Assembly (NCBI RefSeq): GCF_000474235.1 | Contig: NZ_BATA01000010.1 | Location: forward strand, 1-49,968 | DNA from: Halarchaeum acidiphilum MH1-52-1 | Lineage (GTDB): Archaea; Halobacteriota; Halobacteria; Halobacteriales; Halobacteriaceae | Direction of reading: 5' to 3' | Length of the DNA stretch: 49,968 nucleotides | Position numbers and translations under genes: made by a program | Shown: positions 25,540 to 37,533 of the stretch, piece by piece | How the letters are laid out: every line of letters begins with the position of its first letter | How positions within the stretch are numbered: the first letter of the stretch is position 1 | The notes under the pieces: model-generated | Seen by the model: the letters and a program-made list of their open reading frames with translations, nothing else | Database searches by the model: none | What the model was told of the DNA's origin: nothing

Positions 25540-26580
25540 TCACTCCGACGCCGTCTCCCACTCCGTCTGCACGCCGTACCGATCCTTCCCGCGCTCGTAG
25601 GCGTCCCAGAGCGGGTCGCTCGTCGGTCTCGCCAACTCGCGGCCGTCCATCGTCACGCCCGCCCCCTCACGCACCGACCCGACCCCCGCGGCGCGGATGC
25701 CCTCGGCCGCGAGCGCGTCCAGCACGTCGTCCACCCCGCCGGGACGCACCGTCAGGAGGACCGTTCCCTCGCTCGACGCCGTCCACGGATCGACGTCGAA
25801 GGCGTCGCACACCTCCAGAACGCCGTCACCGATCGGGAAACGCTCGCGGTCCGCCGCGAGTCGCACGTCGGACGCCGCGGCGAGTTCGTGCAGCGCGTTA
25901 TCGATGCCGCGCTCGGTCGCGTCGTGCATCGCCGTCACCGGCCCGGCGGCTGCGGCCGTCAGCGCGTCCCGGACCGGGGACGCCTCCGCGAAACGGGCTT
26001 TGCCCGCGTCGACGGTCTCGGGATCGAGGGCGAGCGCGTCCCCGTAGAGCACGCTCAAGATCCCCGTCGTCTCGATCGCCGGTCCCTTCGTGCAGACGAG
26101 CCGATCGCCGGGTTCGGCGCCCGTCGGCATGACGAGGTCGTCGGGGTCGCCGACCGCGAGCGTCGTCGCCGCGCCGACGGTCGGCCACGCACAGCCCGCG
26201 TAGGTGCCGGTGTGGCCCGTCGTGATCGCGATGCCGAGATCGCGCGCCTCGCGGTCGAAGACCTCCCAGAGGCGCCCGAAATACTCCTTCGTCGTGTCCG
26301 GCGGGAGGTTCAGCGTGAGACTGAGGTGGCTCGGCGGGATCCCCGAGAGGGCGGCGTCGCTCGCGGCGATGTGGAAGGCGAACCACGCCGCGCGCTCCGC
26401 GCCGAGTTCGCGCAGGACGAAGACGGGATCGGTCGCGAGCGCGAGCGTGCGAGCGCCGACGGCGATGACGCCGAAGTCCGCGCCGTGCGTCGGGCCGAGG
26501 CGGACGTCCGCCCGGTCGGCGCCGAGGCGCGGGTAGATGTGTTCGTCGAAGAACGCGCGCCCGACCTTGCCGGAGTCCAT
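25540..26580 (-). CDS. AIR synthase-related (HypE/PurM-like) protein
   Basis: PurM/HypE-fold ATP-binding protein, 346 residues. The N-terminal glycine and aspartate block GPTHGADFGVIAVG, the segment LALATDPVF (metal- or nucleotide-binding Asp), the block GHTGTYAGCAWPTVGA and the C-terminal region DATERGIDNALHELAAA fit the AIR-synthase-related COG. It lacks adjacent hyp or purine genes, so substrate and pathway are open. ATG at 26580 starts MDSGKVGRAFFDEHIYPRLG, as expected. It follows the LysZ/ArgB gene on the same strand. Confidence 0.7.
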   Translation of the reverse strand: MDSGKVGRAFFDEHIYPRLGADRADVRLGPTHGADFGVIAVGARTLALATDPVFVLRELGAERAAWFAFHIAASDAALSGIPPSHLSLTLNLPPDTTKEYFGRLWEVFDREARDLGIAITTGHTGTYAGCAWPTVGAATTLAVGDPDDLVMPTGAEPGDRLVCTKGPAIETTGILSVLYGDALALDPETVDAGKARFAEASPVRDALTAAAAGPVTAMHDATERGIDNALHELAAASDVRLAADRERFPIGDGVLEVCDAFDVDPWTASSEGTVLLTVRPGGVDDVLDALAAEGIRAAGVGSVREGAGVTMDGRELARPTSDPLWDAYERGKDRYGVQTEWETASE

Positions 26581-26715
26581 ACCGGAGGGACCGGCGCCCG
26601 GGCGGTTAGCGTCTACGTTTTCGCTCGCGTCGTCCCCGACTATCGCCGTTCGCGTCCGCGATCGCCCCGTCGGGCCCCTCTCCTCTCAGGGGAGCGCCCT
26701 CCTCTCGGGGGAGCG

Positions 26716-27606
26716 CTACTCCTCGGGGAGCGCGTCGCGCTCGATGGTCGTACCCGCGCCGTGGAGCGCCGAGCGGATCGGCTCGTCGGCGTTCGCGTCC
26801 GCGACGACGACCGAGGGCGCCCCGCCGCGCAGGGCCTCCTCCGCGGCCATCACCTTCCGCCGCATGAACCCCTCCGCGGCCGTCTGGAGGGCGTCGTACT
26901 CGTCGGGCGTCGTCACGCGCTCGATGAGCGTCTCGGAGTCCTCGGGGTCGCGATACACCCCCTTCGTGTCCGTGAGGAGCACGAGGTCGGCGTCGAGGGC
27001 GCCCGCGACCGCCGCCGCGGATCGGTCGGCGTCGCTGTTGACGGGCGTGTACGAGCCGTCGTCCTCGACGCCGAGCATCGGCACGGACGCGACGGGCGTG
27101 TAGCCGCCGTCGAGGAGACGGGTCAAGAGGTCGCCGTTGACCGCCTCGATGGTCCCCGAGTGATCGCCGCGCTTGATCTTCTTCTTTCCATCCTCGACGA
27201 CGCGCACCGCGGACTTGCGCGGCCCCTTCAGGAGTCCGCCGTCGACGCCGGAGAGACCGACCGCGTCCACGCCCTGATTCTGCAGGCCGGCGACGAGATC
27301 GGTGTTCACGACGCCCGGCATCGCCATCTCGAACGCCTCCATCGTCGCCTCGTCCGTGAAGCGCCCGACGACGCCGCCCGGGGTCTCCACGTACTCCGGG
27401 TCGATGCCGAGGCGCTCTAGGATCTCGTCGACCATCGTCGAGCCGCCGTGGACGACGACGACGTCCTCGCCTGCTCGCGGCTCGTCGCCGCTCGCGTTTC
27501 CGGTCGAACGCCGTTCGACCCCCTCGTCCGCGAGCGCCGCGACGTCCGCGAGCGCGCCCTCCGGGTCGACCGCCTTCGCGCCGCCGATCTTGACGACGAC
27601 CGTCAC
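26716..27606 (-). CDS. argB: LysW-dependent amino-acid kinase (LysZ/ArgB type)
   Basis: Amino-acid kinase family member, 296 residues. It phosphorylates the carrier-bound glutamate (arginine route) or aminoadipate (lysine route) on LysW. Motifs: TVVVKIGGAKAVDPEG at the N terminus, VVVHGGSTMVDE, VGLSGVDGGLL, KIKRGDHSG and TPVNSDADRSAAAVAGAL. GTG at 27606 gives the typical start. It overlaps the truncated lysW frame by four bases. The usual partners LysX and LysY are absent between them, and the AIR-synthase gene, not argD, follows. A 14-bp perfect inverted repeat covers the start codon. Confidence 0.85.
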   Translation of the reverse strand: MTVVVKIGGAKAVDPEGALADVAALADEGVERRSTGNASGDEPRAGEDVVVVHGGSTMVDEILERLGIDPEYVETPGGVVGRFTDEATMEAFEMAMPGVVNTDLVAGLQNQGVDAVGLSGVDGGLLKGPRKSAVRVVEDGKKKIKRGDHSGTIEAVNGDLLTRLLDGGYTPVASVPMLGVEDDGSYTPVNSDADRSAAAVAGALDADLVLLTDTKGVYRDPEDSETLIERVTTPDEYDALQTAAEGFMRRKVMAAEEALRGGAPSVVVADANADEPIRSALHGAGTTIERDALPEE

Positions 27607-27634
27607 GCGGACCACCTCGCGTGGTCCGCGTGAC
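27602..27634. repeat. Perfect 14-bp inverted repeat over the argB start
   Basis: GTCACGCGGACCAC at 27602-27615, five-base loop CTCGC, then GTGGTCCGCGTGAC at 27621-27634. The arms pair perfectly. One arm contains the GTG start of the kinase; the other lies in the abnormal tail of the lysW frame. This could fold over the start region in mRNA, or mark a fold-back rearrangement junction. Confidence 0.8.
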
Positions 27635-27722
27635 CCGGTCGGATCCGCGAGTCGACGATCTCGCCGACCTCGACTGACTCGTGTAGATCCAGCTCCGCAC
27701 CGCATTCGGGGCACTCCGACAT
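27603..27722 (-). pseudogene. lysW: Truncated LysW carrier protein
   Basis: The 39-residue frame from ATG 27722 begins MSECPECGAELDLHESVEVGEIVD, a clear LysW N terminus with the first zinc knuckle CPEC. Normal LysW (about 54 residues) continues with a second CxxC and ends in a Glu-rich tail whose last Glu carries the substrate. Here the rest is replaced by an unrelated Ser/Arg/His-rich tail ending HADHARWSA. The second knuckle and attachment Glu are missing, so this copy should not work as a carrier. Its stop overlaps the kinase start by four bases. Confidence 0.6.
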
Positions 27723-27773
27723 ACCCCCCGCTTCACACAGGGGCTACTTAGCTCTCCCGCGCCGCTGTTCCGG

Positions 27774-28391
27774 TCACTCGCCGCGTGCGCGTGCCTCCGT
27801 CCGTCGCGGGGCGCCCCGGCGCGCCGCCGCGAGGTCGTCCGGCGTGTCGACGCTCAGGAACGGTCCGGCGCGCTTCATCGCGACGATCTCGGGCGCGAGG
27901 AAGGAGACGGCCTCGTGCATCGATCCGCCGCCGCGCGAGACGACGGTCTCGAAGGCCTCCTTCGCCGACTCGACGCCGTAGACGCCGCCGAACGGCTCCA
28001 GCCGCCCGTTCGCGCGTGCGACCGCGCCGCGCTCGTCCGCCGCCTCGAACAGCGACGCGATCACCCCCGCGTCGAGGAACGGCTGATCGCACGCCACGAC
28101 GAGCGCGTGATCGGCCGTCGTCGTCCGGAGTGCGGTCAGCGCGCCCGTGACCGGTCCCGCGTCCGGCGAGGGATCCGTCTCGAAGCGCGCCTCCGGCACG
28201 ACGCCGGCAAGCGCCGCCGAGAACGACGCTCGCTGCTCCCGTCGGCAGTTCACGATGAGTCCGTCGACGTGCGGCGCGAGCGCCGTCGCGACCGCTCGAA
28301 GCATTGGCTGGCCGCCGACTGTCGCGAGCGCCTTCTCCGCCGGCCCGAAGCGCGTCGAGCGTCCGCCCGCGACCAGCACGCCGATCCGCAT
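27774..28391 (-). CDS. mobA: Molybdenum cofactor guanylyltransferase MobA
   Basis: Attaches GMP to molybdopterin to form the MGD cofactor needed by nitrate reductases. The 205-residue protein has the N-terminal nucleotide loop VLVAGGRSTRFGPAEKAL (Glu replaces the usual Asp before KAL), the metal-binding Asp in VVACDQPFL, and the block FGGVYGV. ATG at 28391 overlaps the nitrate reductase stop by one base, so cofactor and enzyme are likely made from one mRNA. The length is normal for short MobA proteins. Confidence 0.85.
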   Translation of the reverse strand: MRIGVLVAGGRSTRFGPAEKALATVGGQPMLRAVATALAPHVDGLIVNCRREQRASFSAALAGVVPEARFETDPSPDAGPVTGALTALRTTTADHALVVACDQPFLDAGVIASLFEAADERGAVARANGRLEPFGGVYGVESAKEAFETVVSRGGGSMHEAVSFLAPEIVAMKRAGPFLSVDTPDDLAAARRGAPRRTEARARGE

Positions 28392-30476
28392 CAGTCCGAG
28401 GCCTCCCCCGCGGTGTCCGCGCTCGCGTCCGCCCGGCCGGTTTCGGCCGCTTCCGCGGCCTCCGCGCGCGGGACGAGACGCGCGGCGCACTGCTTGTAGT
28501 TCGGTTCGTCGGAGCGCGGGTCGACCGCCGGGAGCGTGAGGCGGTTCGTCGCCGGGTGGTGGATGGAGAGCCACGCGACGCCCGCGGGAACGGCCGGATC
28601 GGTCGCGACGACCGCGGCCGCCGACCCGCGGCGGGTCTCGACCGCCACGCGGTCCCCGTCCGACGCGTCCGCGGGGTTCACCCGTACTGTCGGGACGGCC
28701 ATCTCGCCGCCGCGCGAGCGCACGCCCGTGTTGTAGCCGTCGCTCTCCCGCCCCGTGGTGAGCGTGAGCGGGTACGCCTCGCTCGTCGCTCCGGGAGGTC
28801 GTCGTCGGGCGCGCCCGCCGAGAAGTGCGCCCGCCCGTCCGCGGTCTCGAACGTCCACCCGTCGCCGTCCGCGTAGCGGTAGTCGATCGACGTCTCGGGG
28901 TCCGGCGCCGGCCAGCGCACCGCGCCCCGCTCGTCGAGGCGGTCGTAGGAGAGTCCCGAGAGGTCCGCGGGCGTCCCGGCCGTCAGTGCCGCCATCTCGT
29001 CGAAGACGTCCTCGGGGTCGGGGTGGCGCTCGAAGGTGTCCGGACGGACGCCGTTGGCGACCGTCGCGATGAGATCGAGGTCGGTGCGGACGCCCGGTGG
29101 GAGATCCGTCACCGAGCGCACCCGCGAGACCGCGCGCTCCATGTTCGTCGTCGTCCCCTCGCTCTCGCCCCACGTCGCCGCCGGGAGGACGACGTCCGCG
29201 TACTCGACGGTCTCCGTGTGGAAGGCGTCCTGCGCGACGAGGAAGACCCCGTCCAGCTTCTCCGCGGCCCCGTCGGCGTCCGGCAGCCCCGCGGCCGGAT
29301 TCGTCGCCACCGACCACAGCACCTCGACGGGGTCGCCGACGTCCTCGATCAGTCCGACCGGACCCGGCCCCGAATCGTCCGGGAGCCGATCGACGTCGAT
29401 CCCCCACGCCTCCGCGACGCGCGAGCGGGCGGCCGGATCGCCGAAGTCGCGCATGCCCGGCCATCCCCCCTTCGACGAGCAGACCCGCGTACCCATCGAG
29501 TTCGCCTGTCCCGTCAGCGAGAACGGTCCCGACCCCGCGCCCAGATTGCCGGTCGCGAGGCAGAGATCGATCAGGCGCCCGACGTCGCCGTCCCGCGCGT
29601 GCTCTGATTGACCCCCATCCCCCAGTAGAGGAGAGTCTTCGCGTCGAGCGCGGACGCGAGCGCCTCGACGTCCGCGCGCTCGACGCCCGCCGTCTCGCAG
29701 GCCGCATCGACGCCCGGGAGGTCGTCGCACGCGTCGTCGAAGCCCGCCGTGTGCGCCTCGACGAACGCCTCGTCCACGCGACCGGTCTCGACGACGTGCG
29801 CGAGCACCGCGCGGGCGAGCGTCAGATCCGCGCCCGGATCGGGCTGGACGTGGACGTCCGCGGCCTCGGCGCTCTCCGTCGCCACGGGATCGACGACGAT
29901 CAGCTCGCCGTCGCGCGCGCTGTCCGTCACCCACCGGAAGAGCACGGGGTGCGCGACCGCCGGGTTCGCCCCCCAGACGACGTGGCTCCCGGCCTCGGGG
30001 ATGTCCTCGTAGCTGCACGGGGGCGCGTCGCTCCCGAACGCGTCGTAGTACGCGGTCACCGCCGAGGCCATGCAGAGCGTCGTGTTCGCGTCGTAGTAGC
30101 GGGTCCCGATGGCGCCGCGCGCGGCCTTCCCAAGCGCGTACGCCGCCTCGTTGGTCTGCTGGCCGCTCCCGAGCACCGCGACCGAATCGGGATCGCGCTC
30201 GCGCGCCGTCCGCAGCCGCTCCGTGACCTTCCCGAGCGCGACGTCCCACGTCGTCGGCACGAGCTCGCCGTCGCGGCGGACGAGCGGGCGCGTGAGGAAT
30301 GTCCCCTCCGGATCGGACGTCTCGCTCACGCCGCGCTGACACGCCAGCCCGCGGTTCGTCGGGTGCTCCGCGTTCCCGCGGACCGAATCGACGCCGTGGC
30401 CGAGGTCCGCGCCGCGCTGGAGGTGTCCGCACCCGACCGCACACCGCATACACGTCGTCGGCACCCAGCCCGTCAC
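28391..30476 (-). pseudogene. nasA: Assimilatory nitrate reductase, two one-base frameshifts
   Basis: Molybdopterin enzyme reducing nitrate to nitrite for nitrogen supply. GTG at 30476 starts TGWVPTTCMRCAVGCGHLQR with three of the four 4Fe-4S cysteines (9, 12, 16) and the fourth in GLACQRG. The frame then breaks twice: at about 29574 (one G missing on the plus strand; WGMGVNQSTRGTATSGA should continue LIDLCLATGN) and at about 28793 (one G missing; DDDLP should continue GATSEAYPL). Repaired length is about 695 residues. The end block includes TTGRESDGYNTG, the cofactor-binding region. Both breaks are one short in a homopolymer, so a sequencing error is likely. Confidence 0.85.
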
Positions 30477-30564
30477 GGCCGCCCACCCGCCAGCGCCGCA
30501 TCGATCGAACTCCCGCCGCTCATCGAAACGTTCGTCCTCTTTCTCATTGGTAGTACCCTAGGGT

Positions 30565-30590
30565 TTTCCGTATATCAATTTACTCGTTGA
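30565..30590 (-). promoter_or_regulatory. AT-rich promoter-like region of nasA
   Basis: The AT-rich run TTTTCCGTATATCAATTTAC stands out in very GC-rich DNA about 90-110 bases upstream of the nasA start. On the minus strand it includes a TATA-like GATATACGG. It could serve nasA with a leader of roughly 60-80 bases. Only composition and position support this. Confidence 0.35.
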
Positions 30591-30712
30591 CGTTCGTTCG
30601 GAAAATGGAGGTCGAGAACGAGATGTCGTGAATGGTGGTCTGTGATCCCCCTCCGTGCGGCATTCCAGCGCGGCGCGCGACGCTTTTGTGAGTCGGACGC
30701 CGAAGTGGTGAC

Positions 30713-31444
30713 GTGTCCGATACCGCCCGTCATGCGCTCGTCGATCCCGCGCTCGCCGAGGCCGCGGCGTTCGTCCGCGACGCTCGCGATCGGCGGGCGT
30801 TCTGCACGCTCCTCGGCCGCTGTCATCTCGCCTACGACGGCCGGACGCGCTCGCACGCCGGACCCGCCGACCGCCTCGTCGCGCTCAAACCCGACCTGAC
30901 CCTCCTCGTCCACGCCGCCGACGGCCCGACGCCGCAGAACCGTCTCGCCGCCGACGGCGTCGACATCGAGCGCGACGACGAGGCCGTTCGGCTCGTCGCG
31001 ACGCGCGAGTCGCCCGACGAGGAACTCGTCGTGGCCTTCGAGTCCATCGCTCGCGCGAGCGCCATGCCGGTCGAGAAACGCGACGCGGACGTCGAGGTCT
31101 CGGGGACCGAAGCCGACCTCAAAGAGCGCGTCCTCGCCGATCCCGCGCTCGTCGAGGACGGCTTTCGCGCGCTCGCGACGGAGCGCGACACGTCCGCCGG
31201 CCCGATCGACGTCTTCGGACGCGACCGCGACGGCCGCCCGGTCGCCGTCGAACTGAAGAAGGGCCGCGCCGGTCCCGACGCCGCGAGCCAGTTGGCCAGA
31301 TACGTCGACGCCCTCGAACGCGACCTGCACGCCGACGCCGACGTCCGCGGCGTCCTCGTCGCGCCCTCGTGCACCCCGCGGACCCGCCGCGTGCTCGCCC
31401 GCGACGGCCACGAGTTCGTGAGCCTCGAACCCCCACGAGAATGA
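30713..31444 (+). CDS. nucS: Endonuclease NucS/EndoMS
   Basis: Mismatch- and branched-DNA-specific endonuclease, 243 residues, known in archaea and actinobacteria as a non-MutS mismatch-repair route. The C-terminal nuclease core shows the PD-(D/E)xK pattern: GPIDVFGRDRDGRPVAVELKK with Asp, Glu and Lys, then SQLARYVDAL. The N-terminal half has the DNA-binding block RLVALKPDLTLLVH. GTG at 30713 is used, as the frame begins there and gives SDTARHALVDP. It lies between nasA and mutS, close to other mismatch-repair genes. Confidence 0.88.
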   Translation: MSDTARHALVDPALAEAAAFVRDARDRRAFCTLLGRCHLAYDGRTRSHAGPADRLVALKPDLTLLVHAADGPTPQNRLAADGVDIERDDEAVRLVATRESPDEELVVAFESIARASAMPVEKRDADVEVSGTEADLKERVLADPALVEDGFRALATERDTSAGPIDVFGRDRDGRPVAVELKKGRAGPDAASQLARYVDALERDLHADADVRGVLVAPSCTPRTRRVLARDGHEFVSLEPPRE

Positions 31445-31581
31445 CCGCGGCCGCGTGGCTTCAGCGCCGGCAGATCGCCGTCTAGGCCGCTCGCCGTCAC
31501 GCGGCCGTCGTCACGCGGACGCTCGTCGCGGATCGACGGCTCGCCCTCGAACGCGTCGTTCCCGCCCTGCTCCCCGACTAG
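31441..31581 (+). pseudogene. Possible small ORF with an internal TAG
   Basis: ATG at 31441 overlaps the nucS stop by four bases (ATGA). The frame reads MTAAAWLQRRQIAV, an amber stop at 31483-31485, then AARRHAAVVTRTLVADRRLA and ends at TAG 31579-31581, where it shares the tetramer CTAG with the convergent mutS stop. Apart from the one stop the frame is clean and helix-like. It may be a small gene with a substitution error or a decayed gene. I do not recognise the family. Confidence 0.3.
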
Positions 31582-34206
31582 TGGATCTCTCGCTGGAGGC
31601 GATTCAGCGTCGTCAGCGCCTCGATCGGCGTCATCTCCGCGAGGTTCAGATCCGCTAACTCGCCGAGCACGTCCGCGCCCGCTTCGGCGCTCCCGCCGTC
31701 CGCGGTGGCGCTCGCGTCCGTCGGCGTGTCTTCGCCTCCACTCGCGCTCGTGTCGATGTCGATCGCGTCCTCGCGTCCGCGTTCGCCGCGCGCTCGGCGA
31801 CGACGTCGCGCGCCCGATCGACGACGCCGGGCGGCACACCGGCCTGCTTCGCCACTTCGATGCCGTAGGAGGCGCTCGCGGCGCCCTCGGCCACCTCGTG
31901 GACGAACGTCACGTCGTCGCCCTCGCGCGCCGCGCGGAAGTGGAGGTTTCGCGCGCCCGAGAGGTCGTCAGCGACGGCCGTCAGGTCGTGGTGGTGCGTC
32001 GCGAACAGCGTGTACGCGCCCACGCCGTCGTGCAGGCGCTCGGTGACGGCCTGCGCGATCGCGTAGCCGTCCGCGGTGCTCGTCCCCCGGCCGACCTCGT
32101 CGAGGACGACGAGCGAGTCCTCCGTGGCGTCGCGCAGGATGTCCGCGAGTTCGGTCATCTCGACCATGAACGTCGAACGCCCGCCCGCGATGTCGTCGCT
32201 CGCGCCGACGCGCGTGAACACCCGATCGACGAGCGGCACGCGCGCCGAGCGCGCCGGCACGAAGCTCCCGAGTTGAGCGAGCACCGCCGCGAGCGCCGCT
32301 TGGCGCATGTACGTGCTCTTCCCGCTCATGTTCGGTCCCGTCACGACCGCGAGCGGTGTCCCCCGGGTGAGCGAGAGGTCGTTCGGCACGAACGACTCCT
32401 CGGTCCGCTCGACGACGGGGTGACGCCCGCCCTCGATCTCGAAGCCGTCGGCGCCCACCACGGGCCGGCAGTAGTCGTATCGCGCCGCGACGTCCGCGAG
32501 CGAGCAGAGCGCGTCCACGGCCGCGAGCGCGTCCGCGACCCGCTGGACGCGTTCGGCGGCCTCGCCGACTTCTCGTCGGACGTCCCGGAAGAGGTCGAGT
32601 TCGAGGTCGTCCGCGCGCGCCGACGCGTTCAGGATCTCCTCCTCGCGCTCCTTCAGCTCGGGCGTGACGAAGCGCTCCGAGTTCTTCAGCGTCTGGCGGC
32701 GCTCGTAGTTCTGCGGGACGCGATCGAGGTTCGGGTTCGTCACCTCGATGTAGTAGCCGTGCACGGAGTTGCGCCCGACCTTCAGCGAGTCGACGCCGGT
32801 GCGCTCGCGCTCCTGCTCTTCGAGGTCGTCGATCCACTGCTCGCCCTCGCGGCGCGTGTCGCGCAGGTCGTCGAGCGTCTCGTCGTAGCCGTCAGCGATG
32901 ATGCCGCCCTCCGTCAGTTCGCGCTCGGGATTCTCGCGGATCGCGCTCTCGATCAAGTCGCGCACGTCGTCGAGACCGTCGAGGCGCCCGCGGAGATCGC
33001 AGAGTAAGTCGCTCTCCGCTTCGGACAGCTCGGCCGCGACGTCCGGCACGACGTCGAGCGTCGCCTTCAGCGAGCGCAGGTCGCGGGCGTCCGCGCGCCG
33101 GCGCGACACCTTCGAGATGAGGCGTTCGAGATCGTAGACGTCCGCGAGAGCGCTCCGCAGGGCGTCGCGAGTGAGCGGATCCTCGGAGAGTTCGCCGACG
33201 GCGTCGTGGCGCGCCTCGATCCGGTCGCGTCGACGAGCGGGCGACGGAGCCAGTCCTTCAGTCGACGGCCGCCGAGCGCGCACGCCGTCTCGTCGAGGAC
33301 GTCTACCAGCGCCGTGCCCTCGCTCCCGTGGACGCTCCGGCGCTCGAAGAGTTCGAGCGAGCGCAGCGCCACGCCGTCGAGCACCATGTACTCGCGGGGA
33401 TCGTAGCGCGTCAGGTGCGTGAGGTAGTCGAGGCGGTCGTCGTCGCCCTCGCCCCCGCGGGTGTACTCCGCGTAGGCGAGTAAGGCCCCGCAGGCCCGCA
33501 CTTCGGCGTCGCCGCCGAGGTGTGCGTCCGGCGCGCCGAAGTAGTCGGCGACGCGCTCGCGCGCCGCGTCGAACGCGAACGCACCGGGATCGTGCTCGGT
33601 GACCATGCAGTCGTCCGCGAAGGGTTCGTCCGACGCGTCCGGCCCGACGATGGCCTCCGCGGGATCGAAGCGCGCGATCTCGTCGCGCACCGTCGCCTCG
33701 GCGTCCGTTCCGGTGGCGACGAAGTCGCCCGTCGAGACGTCGAGGAACGCGATGCCGTATCCGTCGTCCCCCCGGGTCAGCGACGCGACGAAGTTGTTGT
33801 CGTCCGAGCGCAGGAGTTCGGACTCCGTGAGCGTCCCGGGCGTCACGACGCGCGTCACCGAGCGCTCGACGATGCCGCTCGCCTCGTCCGGGTCCTCGAC
33901 CTGATCGGCGACCGCGACGCGATACCCGGCCTCCAGCAGGCCCTCGATGTAGGAGGCCGCGCTGTCGATGGGGATGCCCGCCATCGGGTAGCTCCCCGTC
34001 GAGTCCTCGCGCTTCGTCAGCGTGATCTCGAGGATCCGCGCCGCCGTCTCCGCCGCCTCGCAGAAGAGCTCGTAGAAGTCCCCGACCTGAAAGAGCACGA
34101 GCGAGTCGTCGTACTCCGCGCAGAGGTCGTGGTACTGGGCCATCATCGGCGTCAGCTCCTCGCGATGCTCGGCCATCGCCGCCGGTGGTCCCAGAGCCGC
34201 GTCCAT
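31578..34206 (-). pseudogene. mutS: DNA mismatch repair protein MutS (second copy), two frameshifts
   Basis: MutS paralogue. ATG at 34206 starts [20 protein letters not shown], then the mismatch-binding [10 protein letters not shown]. The frame breaks after WLRRPLVDA at about 33227 (one C missing on the plus strand), continues with [10 protein letters not shown] through Walker A ([10 protein letters not shown]) and [11 protein letters not shown], and breaks again near 31772 (one C missing). The restored tail is [17 protein letters not shown] ending in LAEMTPIEALTTLNRLQREI and His before TAG at 31578. Repaired length is about 876 residues. Both breaks look like read errors. Confidence 0.88.
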
Positions 34207-34245
34207 ACCCACAGTTCAGCGCGCCGGCCCGGAAATACCCATCGC

Positions 34246-34295
34246 GTCGGGCGACGACGTCGCCCGACTGGCCCGCGAAACGGTCACGTTTCGCG
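34246..34295. repeat. Two strong hairpins in the mutS-dsbA divergent gap
   Basis: GTCGGGCGAC-GAC-GTCGCCCGAC (34246-34268) and CGCGAAACG-GTCA-CGTTTCGCG (34274-34295) are perfect inverted repeats. They lie between two genes that start away from each other, where terminators are not expected, so an operator or structural role is possible. Confidence 0.6.
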
Positions 34296-34382
34296 GCCGC
34301 CGTATCAACCCATCCGCGCTCGACTACCCGGTCTCCGTGCCGGTGCCGTGGTACTCTTGCGGCCGCGTCGCCTTTCTCGCTC

Positions 34383-35003
34383 ATGGCCGAGACCATCACC
34401 GTCTTCTCGGACTACGTCTGTCCGTTCTGCTACCTCGGGCGCCGCTCGCTCGCCGAGTATCAGGCGTCGCGCGAGGAGGAACTGGAGATCGACTGGCACC
34501 CCTTCGACCTCCGCTCGAATCAGCGAAACGAGGAGGGAGAGGTCGTCCGCGAGAGCGGACACGATGACGACTACTACGAGCAGGCCCGCGAGAACGTCGA
34601 GCGCCTACGAGAGGAGTACGGCGCGGACGAGATGGCGACGACGTTCGCGGGCGACGACGTGGACTCCCTCGACGCGCAGGTCGCCTCCTACCACGTGAAG
34701 GCGGCGTACGACTACGAGACGTGGCTCGACTTCGACGAGGCCCTTTTCGAGGCCCTCTGGGAGGACGAGCGCGACATCGGTGACGTCGACGTCCTCGCCG
34801 CGATCGCTGACGAGGTCGGGATCGACGCCGACGAGGTCCGCGACGCGGTGAGCGACGAGACCCTCCGGGAGGAGGTGACGGCGTCGTTCAGCGAGGCCCA
34901 CGAGATGGGGATCACGGGCGTCCCGACGTTCGCCTACGAGGGGTACGCGGCGCGCGGTGCGGTCCCGCCCGAACAGCTCCGACGGCTCGTCGAGGGCCAG
35001 TAG
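34383..35003 (+). CDS. DsbA family oxidoreductase (FrnE-like)
   Basis: Thioredoxin-fold protein with a helical insertion, 206 residues. The redox motif Cys-Pro-Phe-Cys sits in [19 protein letters not shown] near residue 14, and the cis-Pro loop is in [12 protein letters not shown]. There is no signal peptide, so it is cytoplasmic, like FrnE/HCCA-isomerase-type DsbA proteins. It may act in thiol-disulfide exchange or as an isomerase. ATG at 34383 is preferred to the in-frame upstream codon because the thioredoxin strand starts at once ([11 protein letters not shown]). Confidence 0.85.
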   Translation: MAETITVFSDYVCPFCYLGRRSLAEYQASREEELEIDWHPFDLRSNQRNEEGEVVRESGHDDDYYEQARENVERLREEYGADEMATTFAGDDVDSLDAQVASYHVKAAYDYETWLDFDEALFEALWEDERDIGDVDVLAAIADEVGIDADEVRDAVSDETLREEVTASFSEAHEMGITGVPTFAYEGYAARGAVPPEQLRRLVEGQ

Positions 35004-35169
35004 CGGGAGACGGGGCTGAGACCCGATATACGCGGGGTTTTCGCCCCCCGTCGCGAGACCGCGAACGGATCCCGTCGCCGCCGAGGCGACGCGTGGCCGG
35101 AACAAACACACATCATACGGAAACAAATCTTTTCGGTAGGGAAAGTAAGACACGGCAGTATGGGAATAA

Positions 35170-37386
<2,217 letters not shown>

Positions 37387-37397
37387 CGCCACACACC

Positions 37398-37415
37398 GGG
37401 GTCGCACACGACCCC
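37398..37415 (+). terminator. Hairpin after katG
   Basis: Perfect 7-bp stem GGGGTCG-CACA-CGACCCC starting 12 bases after the katG stop. Position suggests a transcription end or mRNA 3' stabiliser. No T-run directly follows. Confidence 0.4.
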
Positions 37416-37533
37416 GACGACCGCTCCGACCCCCCGATTCCCCCGCGATCGTGCCGTCCTCGGCGCGGTTCGAACTCGCTTCCCGCGGTAACACTTTTCC
37501 GTCTCTCGCCGATACTGTCGTCCCGAATCGGTC

